Source: an uncultured Bacteroidales bacterium
GTDB taxonomy: Bacteria; Bacteroidota; Bacteroidia; Bacteroidales; Bacteroidaceae
Assembly: GCA_937896105.1 (NCBI GenBank)
Contig: CALBKR010000039.1
Location: 1-7,477 of the forward strand
DNA length: 7,477 nt
Direction of reading: 5' to 3'
Made by a program: the position numbers and the translations under genes. Within the stretch, counting starts at the first letter, position 1. Each line of letters starts with the position of its first letter. Below are positions 1 through 6,083 of the stretch, one piece after another. Under the pieces are notes generated by a model, which saw only the letters and a program-made list of their open reading frames with translations, had not been told where the DNA came from and made no database searches.

Positions 1-1
1 G

Positions 2-31
2 TTGCAAATTAACCTTGCCTTCTAGTATGAT
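2..31 (+). promoter_or_regulatory. Candidate sigma-A type promoter
   Basis: A TTGCAA box at 2-7 and a TATGAT box at 26-31 are separated by 18 bases, close to the sigma-70/sigma-A pattern (4 of 6 and 5 of 6 matches by eye). It would start transcription about 35 bases before the Shine-Dalgarno of the Lrp/AsnC gene. It differs in type from the TAnnTTTG promoters in the right-hand part of the window. The match is by inspection only, and AT-rich DNA gives such matches by chance. Confidence 0.35.
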
Positions 32-60
32 TCAATCTTCTCTAATTCCTAATGTATTAT

Positions 61-66
61 AAGGAG
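61..66 (+). promoter_or_regulatory. Strong Shine-Dalgarno of the Lrp/AsnC gene
   Basis: AAGGAG lies 8 bases before the ATG at 75, which fixes that start. A strong, well-spaced site like this is normal in Firmicutes and unusual in Bacteroidetes, so it also bears on the mixed origin of the window. Confidence 0.75.
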
Positions 67-74
67 AATATATT

Positions 75-551
75 ATGCGTGAACAGATTTTAAAAATGAT
101 CGAAAAAAACAGCAGAATCGACTTAAAAGAACTTGCCATTATGCTTGGAATGAGCGAAGTGGATTTGATGAATGAAATCGCAAGAATGGAAGAAGAGAAG
201 ATTATCTGCGGATACCATACTTTGATTGACTGGGAGAAAACTTCCGTTGAGAAGGTAAGTGCTTTGATTGAAGTGCGTGTAACTCCTCAGAGAGGCCAGG
301 GATTTGACCACATTGCAGAGAGAATCTACAACTATCCCGAAGTAAATGCGGTATATCTTTTATCCGGAGCATATGATATTTTAATTACCTTGGAAGGTAA
401 GTCATTGAAGGAAGTATCAAGCTTTGTATCCGATAAGCTTTCTACCTTGGACAGCGTTTTAAGTACTGCTACACATTTTATCTTAAAGAAATACAAAGAC
501 CATGGCACCATTATGGCAAATAACGATGAAAGGTTAAAAATGACACCATGA
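75..551 (+). CDS. Lrp/AsnC family transcriptional regulator
   Basis: A 158-residue DNA-binding regulator, the normal length for the Lrp/AsnC family. Residues about 1-50 form the winged helix-turn-helix (ILKMIEKNSRIDLKELAIML followed by a recognition helix near EVDLMNEIARMEEE). Residues about 62-140 form the RAM effector-binding and oligomerisation domain, with the family signature SGAYDILITLEGKSL. The ATG at 75 is supported by AAGGAG eight bases upstream. The stop overlaps the next start by ATGA (548-551), so the two genes are translationally coupled. An Lrp-type regulator coupled to an aminotransferase suggests it senses an amino acid and controls its neighbour; the ligand cannot be read from the sequence. 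AT-rich codons point to a Clostridia-like source. Confidence 0.93.
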   Translation: MREQILKMIEKNSRIDLKELAIMLGMSEVDLMNEIARMEEEKIICGYHTLIDWEKTSVEKVSALIEVRVTPQRGQGFDHIAERIYNYPEVNAVYLLSGAYDILITLEGKSLKEVSSFVSDKLSTLDSVLSTATHFILKKYKDHGTIMANNDERLKMTP

Positions 552-1261
552 GAAATCCGCTTTCAGACAAAATTGTTGATGTAAAACCTTCGGGTATCCG
601 TAAGTTTTTCGACATCGTAAGTGAAATGCCGGATGCAATTTCCTTAGGTGTTGGTGAGCCCGATTTTGATACGCCCTGGCACATTCGTGATGAGGGTATC
701 TATTCCCTTGAAAAGGGTAAAACCTTTTATACCTCTAATGCAGGTTTAAAAGAATTAAGATGTGAAATCAGCAATTACATAATGCGTAAGCAGGGAATCA
801 AATATGATCCCATCAACGAAATTCTTGTAACCGTAGGCGGTTCCGAGGCGATTGACGTTGCCCTTCGTTGTATGGTAAATCCGGGAGATGAAGTAATCAT
901 TCCCCAGCCTTGCTATGTATCTTACGAGCCCTGTGCGGTTATGGCTGACGCAGTGCCTGTAATCATTAATTTAAAGCATGAGAATGAATTCCGTTTGACA
1001 GCAGAGGAATTGGAAGCTGCCATTAGCGCAACCGAGTTCTCGGTACCACGTTGCCCGGTATACCAGAATGTCGACGGCAAGCCCTACACATCGCCACAGG
1101 AGATAAAGCAGAACCTTATAGCACAGCTGACAGCTCCTGTGCGCTGGACAAAGACCATACAGCAGATGATTGCCGACGGAGCGACCGATTTCACAGAGTA
1201 CGGCCCGGGCAATGTACAACAAGGACTGATAAAGAAAATCAAAGCCGCTGCAGGCTTATAA
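548..1261 (+). CDS. Hybrid frame: aminotransferase N-terminus joined to FabD C-terminus
   Basis: This 237-residue open frame is not one natural protein. Residues 1 to about 159 are the N-terminal part of a fold-type I PLP aminotransferase (aspartate aminotransferase/PatA-like): the LGVGEPDFDTP motif at 33-43, YTSNAGLKELR at 61-71, the VTVGGSEAID cofactor-phosphate region at 94-103 and PGDEVIIPQPCYVSYE at 112-127. The family is usually near 390 residues; the PLP-binding lysine and the whole C-terminal domain are missing. From about residue 160 the frame reads as the end of malonyl-CoA:ACP transacylase. The product could not be an active aminotransferase. The start is coupled to the upstream regulator by an ATGA overlap. 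Codon use shifts from AT-rich to GC-richer at the change of homology. An assembly or amplification chimera is the most likely cause. Confidence 0.85.
   Translation: MRNPLSDKIVDVKPSGIRKFFDIVSEMPDAISLGVGEPDFDTPWHIRDEGIYSLEKGKTFYTSNAGLKELRCEISNYIMRKQGIKYDPINEILVTVGGSEAIDVALRCMVNPGDEVIIPQPCYVSYEPCAVMADAVPVIINLKHENEFRLTAEELEAAISATEFSVPRCPVYQNVDGKPYTSPQEIKQNLIAQLTAPVRWTKTIQQMIADGATDFTEYGPGNVQQGLIKKIKAAAGL
1004..1027 (+). other. Chimeric junction between two genomes
   Basis: These bases encode EELEAAI plus one residue. Aminotransferases of this group typically carry an LTAEELEAAI-like segment here and continue into a PxNPTG motif. Bacteroidales FabD carries an EELxAAIxATEF-like segment before its CPVYQNVD block. 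Both parents can therefore supply nearly the same 20-24 bases, and the switch must lie within or at the edge of this stretch. Left of it codons are AT-rich; right of it they are GC-richer. The parent comparison rests on recalled family sequences, not an alignment. Confidence 0.8.
1025..1261 (+). CDS. fabD: Malonyl-CoA:ACP transacylase, C-terminal fragment
   Basis: About 78 residues match the end of FabD, which moves malonyl groups from CoA to acyl carrier protein to start fatty-acid elongation in the cytoplasm. The recognisable block runs CPVYQNVDGKPYTSP, then NLIAQLTAPVRWTKTIQQMI, then GATDFTEYGPGNVQQGLIKK, and ends at a natural stop. Full-length FabD is near 290-300 residues; the catalytic serine (GHSLGE) and active-site histidine (AFHS) lie in the missing part, so this piece has no activity. 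It has no start of its own and is fused in frame to the aminotransferase fragment. The GH13 gene follows after 13 bases, so the intact parent was probably the first gene of that transcription unit. Confidence 0.85.
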   Translation, partial: SATEFSVPRCPVYQNVDGKPYTSPQEIKQNLIAQLTAPVRWTKTIQQMIADGATDFTEYGPGNVQQGLIKKIKAAAGL

Positions 1262-1274
1262 CACAAGAGCAACA

Positions 1275-2960
1275 ATGTCAAGAATTATAATCTACCAGAT
1301 GCTGCCACGCCTCTTCGGCAACAGCAATGCACAATGCGTCACAGGCGGTACAATCGAGCAGAACGGTTGCGGCAAATTCAACGACATCACAGCCAAGGCA
1401 CTGCGTGCGATACGCAGCCTCGGTGCCACACACGTTTGGTACACTGGTGTCATAGAGCACACCACCCGCACCGATTACAGCAAGCACGGCATAGCAACCG
1501 ACCACCCTGCCATAGTAAAGGGCGAGGCCGGCTCACCATACGCCATCAAGGACTACTATGACAATGACCCCGACCTTGCTGTCAACGTAGCCAAGCGCCG
1601 CGAAGAGTTCAAGGCGCTTATAGAGCGCACACACAAAGCCGGAATGAAGGTGATAATGGATTTCATCCCCAACCACGTTGCGCGCCACTACTGCAGCGAC
1701 AACACCCCCAGTGGGACATACAGCTTTGGCGAGCACGACGATAAAAACACCTTCTTTGCCGGGCACAACAATTTCTACTACCTCGGCAACCACGCCTATG
1801 GCTGCAACCTCGACGCCAAGGACTGCGCCGACGAAGAGTACAGCGAAAGCCCCTTGCGTGCAACAGGCAACGACTGCTTCGGTTCACCCGGACGCAACGA
1901 CTGGTACGACACCGTCAAACTCAACTATGGCATAGACTACCGCACCGGCAACCGCCGCTTTTCGCCCGTACCCGACACATGGGTAAAGATGCTCAAGATA
2001 CTGCAATACTGGGCATCACAGGGTATCGATGGTTTCCGTTGCGATATGGTAGAGATGACACCTGTGGAGTTCTGGAGCTGGGCTGTACCAAAAGTAAAGG
2101 CAGACCACCCGGGCATCATCTTTATAGGTGAGATATATCAGCCACATATATACCGCTCATTTATCCGCGACGGACATTTCGACTACCTCTACGACAAGGT
2201 AGGACTCTACGACACCCTTCGTGCGGTGATGAACGGACAAGCATCGGCCAACAACATAACCTATCCGCTTGAGAGCACTGCCGACATACGAGGCAATATG
2301 CTCACCTTCCTCGAGAACCACGACGAGCAGCGCATCGCTTCCGATTTCTTTGCAGCAAAGGCCGAGCGTGCACTTGCAGCGCTCATAGTCTCGACAACAA
2401 CCGGCACCGAACCGTTTATGCTCTATGCAGGCCAGGAGCTCGGTGAGCGTGGAATGGACAAGGAGGGCTACAGCGGAGTCGACGGGCGTACTACCATCTT
2501 CGACTACTGGAGCGTTGACACCCTGCGCCGCTGGAAAGGCAATGGCGACTACAAGGGTACGGAACTGACAGACGAAGAAAAGGCATTGCAAGCATTCTAT
2601 TCGCGCCTGCTCAACCTCTGCAACAGCGAAGAGGCACTGAGCCGCGGACAGTTCTACGGCCTGCAATATGCAAACCCCTGCAGCGATTGTTACGACAGCC
2701 ACCACACATTTACCCACCTCCGTGGCACAGAGAGCGAGCTTTTGCTCATTGCAACCAATTTCAGCGACAATGCAAGGGAGTGCGGCATAACAGTCCCCGA
2801 GGAGGCGTTTGCCTATTTTGGAATAGAATACAACAATAACACCCGCAAGGCTGTTGAATTACTTACCGGAGAAGAGCTTCAGTTGCCGCTCAACCCATTT
2901 GACAAGATAACAGTAACAGTACCCGCGAATAGCGGAGTTATCATTAAATTCAACATCTGA
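1275..2960 (+). CDS. GH13 alpha-amylase family glycoside hydrolase
   Basis: A 561-residue enzyme of glycoside hydrolase family 13, acting on alpha-glucans or malto-oligosaccharides. The conserved regions of the (beta/alpha)8 barrel are visible in order: DFIPNH at 129-134, GFRCD at 253-257 with Asp257 as nucleophile, GEIYQP at 285-290 with Glu286 as acid/base, and ENHD at 347-350 with Asp350 as transition-state stabiliser. All three catalytic acids are present, so it should be active. A beta-sandwich C-terminal domain fits residues about 480-561. There is no signal peptide (MSRIIIYQMLPRLFG), so it is probably cytoplasmic, unlike the exported SusA/SusG amylases. No Shine-Dalgarno precedes the ATG. 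It follows the FabD end by 13 bases and is followed after 2 bases by the DUF4919 gene, suggesting one operon. Exact substrate is not readable from the sequence. Confidence 0.93.
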   Translation: MSRIIIYQMLPRLFGNSNAQCVTGGTIEQNGCGKFNDITAKALRAIRSLGATHVWYTGVIEHTTRTDYSKHGIATDHPAIVKGEAGSPYAIKDYYDNDPDLAVNVAKRREEFKALIERTHKAGMKVIMDFIPNHVARHYCSDNTPSGTYSFGEHDDKNTFFAGHNNFYYLGNHAYGCNLDAKDCADEEYSESPLRATGNDCFGSPGRNDWYDTVKLNYGIDYRTGNRRFSPVPDTWVKMLKILQYWASQGIDGFRCDMVEMTPVEFWSWAVPKVKADHPGIIFIGEIYQPHIYRSFIRDGHFDYLYDKVGLYDTLRAVMNGQASANNITYPLESTADIRGNMLTFLENHDEQRIASDFFAAKAERALAALIVSTTTGTEPFMLYAGQELGERGMDKEGYSGVDGRTTIFDYWSVDTLRRWKGNGDYKGTELTDEEKALQAFYSRLLNLCNSEEALSRGQFYGLQYANPCSDCYDSHHTFTHLRGTESELLLIATNFSDNARECGITVPEEAFAYFGIEYNNNTRKAVELLTGEELQLPLNPFDKITVTVPANSGVIIKFNI

Positions 2961-2962
2961 TT

Positions 2963-3619
2963 ATGAAAAAGATTATATTGACAGTAATACTGTTCATAAC
3001 CTGTGCCACAGCATACAGCCAGGTAGTGCTTGACGATGCGACAATAGAGTACATAGTAAAGAACGAGCGTAAATATTTCGATGAGATAACCGAGGTTTAC
3101 AACAACGACGACCCGATGCTGCGTGTCGACGACATTGCACTCATATACTATGGTCAGGCATTCCTGCCGCAATACAAGCCCGGAAAGGACGAGAATGAGC
3201 AGACGCTTAAGGAACTGCACGATGCAAAGAAATATGTCGAGGCATACAACGTGGCCAAGACAATCTTAGCATACAACCCCGTGAGCCTCAATGCTCTGTT
3301 CAGTATCTACATAGCATCGAAAGAGCTTGGCAAGAGCGAAGAGGAGTCATTGTCGTACCTTAAGAAATACCAGGGTATAATAGATATGATTTGCCATTAT
3401 GGCGACGGCAAGAGCAGCGAAACAGCCCTGCGCATCATCACCCCCGACGACCAGGACTACATCATATACGGCAAATTGCAGATCGAGGATGTTATATCAC
3501 AGACACTCGACACCGAGACCCTGTGCAACATCGTCACAGTAAAGCCGTCGGAGAAATTCAATGGCCGATACGTATACTTTGACCTCAGCCTCTTCCTTGG
3601 ACAGGCAGCAAGGGAATAA
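2963..3619 (+). CDS. Exported DUF4919 family protein
   Basis: A 218-residue protein whose N-terminus is a Sec signal peptide (MKKIILTVILFITCATAYSQ), with likely cleavage at the Bacteroidetes-typical AYS-Q site. Cys14 does not sit in a good lipobox, so a lipoprotein is less likely. The mature part resembles DUF4919, a Bacteroidetes family of unknown function: an N-terminal helical part with YYGQAFLPQYKP, a TPR-like middle (KKYVEAYNVAKTILAYNPVS) and a C-terminal part ending KFNGRYVYFDLSLFLGQ. It starts two bases after the GH13 stop, so co-transcription is almost certain, but one partner is cytoplasmic and the other exported, which argues against direct contact. The family call is from memory of its conserved blocks; no function is assigned. 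Confidence 0.85.
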   Translation: MKKIILTVILFITCATAYSQVVLDDATIEYIVKNERKYFDEITEVYNNDDPMLRVDDIALIYYGQAFLPQYKPGKDENEQTLKELHDAKKYVEAYNVAKTILAYNPVSLNALFSIYIASKELGKSEEESLSYLKKYQGIIDMICHYGDGKSSETALRIITPDDQDYIIYGKLQIEDVISQTLDTETLCNIVTVKPSEKFNGRYVYFDLSLFLGQAARE

Positions 3620-3631
3620 CAGCCGAAAAAA

Positions 3632-3670
3632 ATGAGGATGACAGGCTGGAAAGCCAACCTCTTGCTATGA
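3632..3670 (+). CDS. Possible 12-codon leader ORF before lrgA
   Basis: An ATG at 3632 opens a 12-residue frame (MRMTGWKANLLL) whose TGA overlaps the lrgA ATG as ATGA (3667-3670). This fills most of the 47-base gap between the DUF4919 gene and lrgA and would allow ribosomes to be handed to lrgA by termination-reinitiation. A frame this short can easily arise by chance, and no family is recognised. Confidence 0.2.
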   Translation: MRMTGWKANLLL

Positions 3671-4029
3671 AATACATAATACAATTCGAAATCATATTGG
3701 CAATATCACTTATCGGTGAATTGCTGAACGACATCATCCCCCTACCCATCCCGGCAAGCATATACGGGATGGCAATACTCTTTACTGCACTATGCACAGG
3801 CATCATCAAGCTGTCGGCAGTAAAGGAGACAGGCCATTTCCTTATACAGATAATGCCGATGATGTTCATCCCGGCCACAGTCGGGCTGCTGGAGTCCTGG
3901 GATATTATGCAGGGCTTTCTCACAGCGATAATCGTGATATCGCTTGTCTCTACAATCATTGTCATCCTCGTATCGGGGCACGCAACACAGTTTATCATAA
4001 ATCTAAAGGAGAGGAGGAAAAAACGATGA
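3667..4029 (+). CDS. lrgA: LrgA/CidA family holin-like membrane protein
   Basis: A 120-residue inner-membrane protein with about four hydrophobic segments (roughly residues 3-22, 29-50, 62-78 and 84-106) and a basic tail LKERRKKR. The family signatures PLPIPASIYGM (25-35) and MFIPATVGLLESW (66-78) are present. CidA/LrgA proteins are holin-like; with LrgB they influence murein hydrolase activity and export of small metabolites, the role varying between species. Its stop overlaps the lrgB start by ATGA, and LrgA-LrgB pairing in this order is the standard arrangement, which makes the call firm. A GGAGAGGAGG stretch at 4008-4017 inside its 3' end lies just before the lrgB start. Confidence 0.9.
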   Translation: MKYIIQFEIILAISLIGELLNDIIPLPIPASIYGMAILFTALCTGIIKLSAVKETGHFLIQIMPMMFIPATVGLLESWDIMQGFLTAIIVISLVSTIIVILVSGHATQFIINLKERRKKR

Positions 4030-4718
4030 ACGGGATATTGGGAAACTCACTCTTTTTCGGTGTAGGCATAAGCGTGGGAACCTACCTGCTTGGCACGGCA
4101 ATAAAGAAGAGATGCAATTTTTTCCTCTTCAACCCGCTGTTGCTTGCAATAACGATGACCATCGCCACCCTGCTCATCACAGGCATCGAATATCAGCAAT
4201 ACAACAACGGAGCAAAATACTTGAGCTACCTGCTCACCCCTGCCACCGTTTCACTTGCCATTCCCCTGTATGAACAGGTGACGATACTGCGCAAGAACCT
4301 CACAGCCATACTCGTAGGCATAGCATCGGGAGTGCTCACAAGCGGCATCACAATCTTTGCGATGGCACTGCTGTTCAAGCTCGGACATACAGAATATGTG
4401 ACACTGTTGCCAAAGTCAATAACCACAGCCATAGGAATAGGCCTCTCTGAGGAACTTGACGGCTATGTTGCAATCACCGTTGCAGCAATAATGATGACAG
4501 GACTGTTCGGAAACATTGCCGGTGGATTGCTCTGCCGCCTGCTCGGCATAAAGAACCCTATAGCAAAGGGAATTGCCATAGGCACAGCCTCGCACGTGAT
4601 GGGCACCTCAAAGGCAATGGAGATAGGCAAGGTCGAAGGCGCAATGAGCAGCCTTTCGGTAGCCGTGGCAGGCTGTATGACAGTTGGAATAGCCATCATA
4701 TTCAAGGATTTTATATAA
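4026..4718 (+). CDS. lrgB: LrgB/CidB family membrane protein
   Basis: A 230-residue polytopic inner-membrane protein, the usual LrgB length. Signatures are YLLTPATVSLAIPLYEQ in the N-terminal half, PKSITTAIGIGLSEELDG in the middle, GLFGNIAGG, and the C-terminal block GIAIGTASHVMGTSKAMEIG followed by EGAMSSLSVAVAG. The frame stays open upstream to 3792, but homology begins at MNGILGNSLFFG, so the ATG at 4026 was chosen; it overlaps the lrgA stop as ATGA and is preceded by a purine-rich GGAGAGGAGG, unusual for Bacteroidetes. It acts with LrgA in the membrane; the homologous plant protein PLGG1 transports glycolate and glycerate. No clear terminator hairpin follows. Confidence 0.92.
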   Translation: MNGILGNSLFFGVGISVGTYLLGTAIKKRCNFFLFNPLLLAITMTIATLLITGIEYQQYNNGAKYLSYLLTPATVSLAIPLYEQVTILRKNLTAILVGIASGVLTSGITIFAMALLFKLGHTEYVTLLPKSITTAIGIGLSEELDGYVAITVAAIMMTGLFGNIAGGLLCRLLGIKNPIAKGIAIGTASHVMGTSKAMEIGKVEGAMSSLSVAVAGCMTVGIAIIFKDFI

Positions 4719-4757
4719 AAATTTCTAAGGTTGGTTTTATAATCAAATATAAATCAT

Positions 4758-4765
4758 TATATTAG
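4758..4765 (+). promoter_or_regulatory. Weak candidate Bacteroidetes -7 box
   Basis: TATATTAG matches the Bacteroidetes -7 consensus TAnnTTTG except for one base, in an AT-rich gap about 30 bases before the HAD gene. No well-spaced -33 TTTG is visible, so this is a weak candidate. Confidence 0.22.
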
Positions 4766-4795
4766 CAACCGTCAAACCCATAAACCGACAGCATT

Positions 4796-5212
4796 ATGAT
4801 TATAGCAGTAGACTTCGACGGCACTATTGTAGAGCATAGATACCCCCAGATTGGCAACGAGTTACCATTTGCCACATCCACTTTGCGTATGCTTGCAGCC
4901 GAGCAGCACAAGCTCATATTGTGGACCGTACGTCGTGGAAAGCTGCTTGATGACGCTGTTGAGTGGTGCCGCAAACACGGTGTGGAGTTCTACGCAGTGA
5001 ACAAGAATTTCCCCGAAGAGATATTGGACGACGGCAACTGCTATGGAAAAATCAATGCAGACATATTTATCGACGACTGCAACCTTGGCGGCATACCCGA
5101 TTGGGGTGTAATATACCAGATGATAAAGGAGAAAAAGAAATGGGTCGACCTATACTCACTCACACCTGAGCCCGAGAGGGTCGAGAAGAAGAAAAAAGGC
5201 TGGTTTTGGTAG
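4796..5212 (+). CDS. Small HAD-superfamily hydrolase (BT_0820-like)
   Basis: A 138-residue protein of the haloacid dehalogenase superfamily, probably a cytoplasmic Mg2+-dependent phosphatase. Motif I is DFDGT at 6-10, with Asp6 as nucleophile and Asp8 as acid/base. Motif II is Thr44 in LILWTVRRG. Motif III is probably Lys85 in YGKINAD. Motif IV is IDD at 92-94. There is no large cap domain, so it is a minimal HAD like Bacteroides thetaiotaomicron BT_0820, a structural-genomics target with no settled substrate. The tail KKKKGWFW is basic and aromatic. The ATG follows a 77-base gap after lrgB, so it is probably a separate unit on the same strand. The downstream 141 bases before the tRNA hold only the tRNA promoter. 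Confidence 0.88.
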   Translation: MIIAVDFDGTIVEHRYPQIGNELPFATSTLRMLAAEQHKLILWTVRRGKLLDDAVEWCRKHGVEFYAVNKNFPEEILDDGNCYGKINADIFIDDCNLGGIPDWGVIYQMIKEKKKWVDLYSLTPEPERVEKKKKGWFW

Positions 5213-5305
5213 CATACAGCCATTTCCCCAGCATATTAATAATCAACGAGTTGCTATTTCGCTTAATTTTTTCTTAAAAAACAGGCAAAAAAAAGGTGTG
5301 AAAAA

Positions 5306-5336
5306 TTTGCTATATAAAAATAAAGTCGTACCTTTG
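5306..5336 (+). promoter_or_regulatory. Bacteroidetes-type promoter of the tRNA-Lys gene
   Basis: TTTG at 5306-5309 and TACCTTTG at 5329-5336 are separated by 19 bases, an excellent match to the Bacteroidetes vegetative promoter (-33 TTTG, -7 TAnnTTTG). Transcription would start around 5342, about a dozen bases before the mature tRNA. Confidence 0.8.
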
Positions 5337-5353
5337 CAACGCGTTAGACAAAT

Positions 5354-5426
5354 GCGCTGTTAGCTCAGTTGGTAGAGCAATTGACTCTTAATCAATGGGT
5401 CCAGGGTTCGAGTCCCTGACGGCGTA
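5354..5426 (+). tRNA. tRNA-Lys (anticodon CTT)
   Basis: A 73-base cloverleaf folds fully: acceptor 5354-5360 with 5419-5425, D arm GCTC/GAGC, anticodon stem ATTGA/TCAAT (5380-5384 with 5392-5396), anticodon loop CTCTTAA (5385-5391), T arm CAGGG/CCCTG with loop TTCGAGT, and discriminator A at 5426. The anticodon CTT is at 5387-5389 and reads the lysine codon AAG. The first acceptor pair is a G-U wobble and there is a second wobble at the fifth pair. CCA is not encoded. It has its own promoter and terminator. Confidence 0.97.
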
Positions 5427-5428
5427 CG

Positions 5429-5461
5429 AAGAGAAGATGCTAAAAGCATCTTCTCTTTTTT
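5429..5461 (+). terminator. Intrinsic terminator of the tRNA-Lys unit
   Basis: A perfect 12-base-pair stem (5429-5440 with 5446-5457) with a five-base loop TAAAA runs directly into T residues up to 5461. It begins two bases after the tRNA end, so the transcript is a single-tRNA unit. Confidence 0.9.
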
Positions 5462-5541
5462 GTTTAATAAGCGTAAATGAGGATTTTGAAGCCAAACGTA
5501 ACGTAGAAATTTGCTTTTTAGTCACCCTCTTTTTGTTTAAA

Positions 5542-6033
5542 TCATAAAAACCTTGCCTGTTCTTCGACCCAAGCAAAGAAAGCCTCAGGAGTCGGGTTCT
5601 TCAAAGAGCCGAAAAAGAGACGCCCCTCAACAGCCGTACTGCCCAACATCCAGCCACCTCCATCGGCACATTCCATTGTATAATACTGCGCGTTTCTTGT
5701 TTCTGTATTGACTATAACAGCCGCATACCACGCGATAGGAGCCTTCGTGGGGAGAGGGAACGAATACCGCACCATCCAATAAGAACCGGACATCTTCACG
5801 ACCTCCACACCAAGGCTATCCCATTCAAAGTAGAACTTTCTACCGAACAAGGAGCTGCACATTGATTTCCACATATCGATATCGATAAACTCCGAACGTT
5901 CGAATTCACCTATCTTATAAGCAAAGACAACCTCAGGAATAAACACATACTGCAGTTTGTAACAAGAGTCGAAAATTCTCTTTTCCGATGGCCGGCCGGA
6001 TTTTTTTCCGAACAATTTTCCCCAGAAAGACAT
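5542..6033 (-). CDS. Hypothetical protein, 163 residues
   Basis: I do not recognise the family. The frame can be opened to a GTG at 6060, but the ATG at 6033 gives MSFWGKLFGKKSG, the short hydrophobic-plus-basic N-terminus common on small Bacteroidales cytoplasmic proteins, so that start was chosen. No signal peptide or membrane segment is visible. The body is rich in aromatic residues, with an apparent beta-rich core (GSYWMVRYSFPLP, IAWYAAVIVNTETRNAQYYTMEC, GGGWMLGS) and a helical C-terminus PTPEAFFAWVEEQARF. Overall layout is that of a small alpha/beta single-domain protein; an immunity-protein or effector-partner role is possible but nothing shows it. It stands alone: the structured RNA lies upstream on the same strand and the tRNA faces it downstream. 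It lacks an obvious promoter or terminator of its own. Confidence 0.7.
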   Translation of the reverse strand: MSFWGKLFGKKSGRPSEKRIFDSCYKLQYVFIPEVVFAYKIGEFERSEFIDIDMWKSMCSSLFGRKFYFEWDSLGVEVVKMSGSYWMVRYSFPLPTKAPIAWYAAVIVNTETRNAQYYTMECADGGGWMLGSTAVEGRLFFGSLKNPTPEAFFAWVEEQARFL

Positions 6034-6083
6034 AACAAGAAGAAGATTAATGCAACCCACATAATTCCCGGATGCAGGCGGGT

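Noticed and set aside
2157..2717. 186-residue minus-strand frame inside the GH13 gene
   Set aside because: Shadow of the GH13 coding frame, which has all catalytic motifs; no recognisable family on the opposite strand.
4714..4741. TATAAAA ... TTTTATA inverted repeat after lrgB
   Set aside because: Only seven A-T pairs with a 14-base loop; too weak to call a terminator.
5388..5576. Minus-strand 62-residue frame ending in VRDSNPGPID
   Set aside because: It runs antisense through the tRNA-Lys gene and its terminator; the RDSNPGP ending is the well-known artefact of translating the complement of a tRNA T arm.
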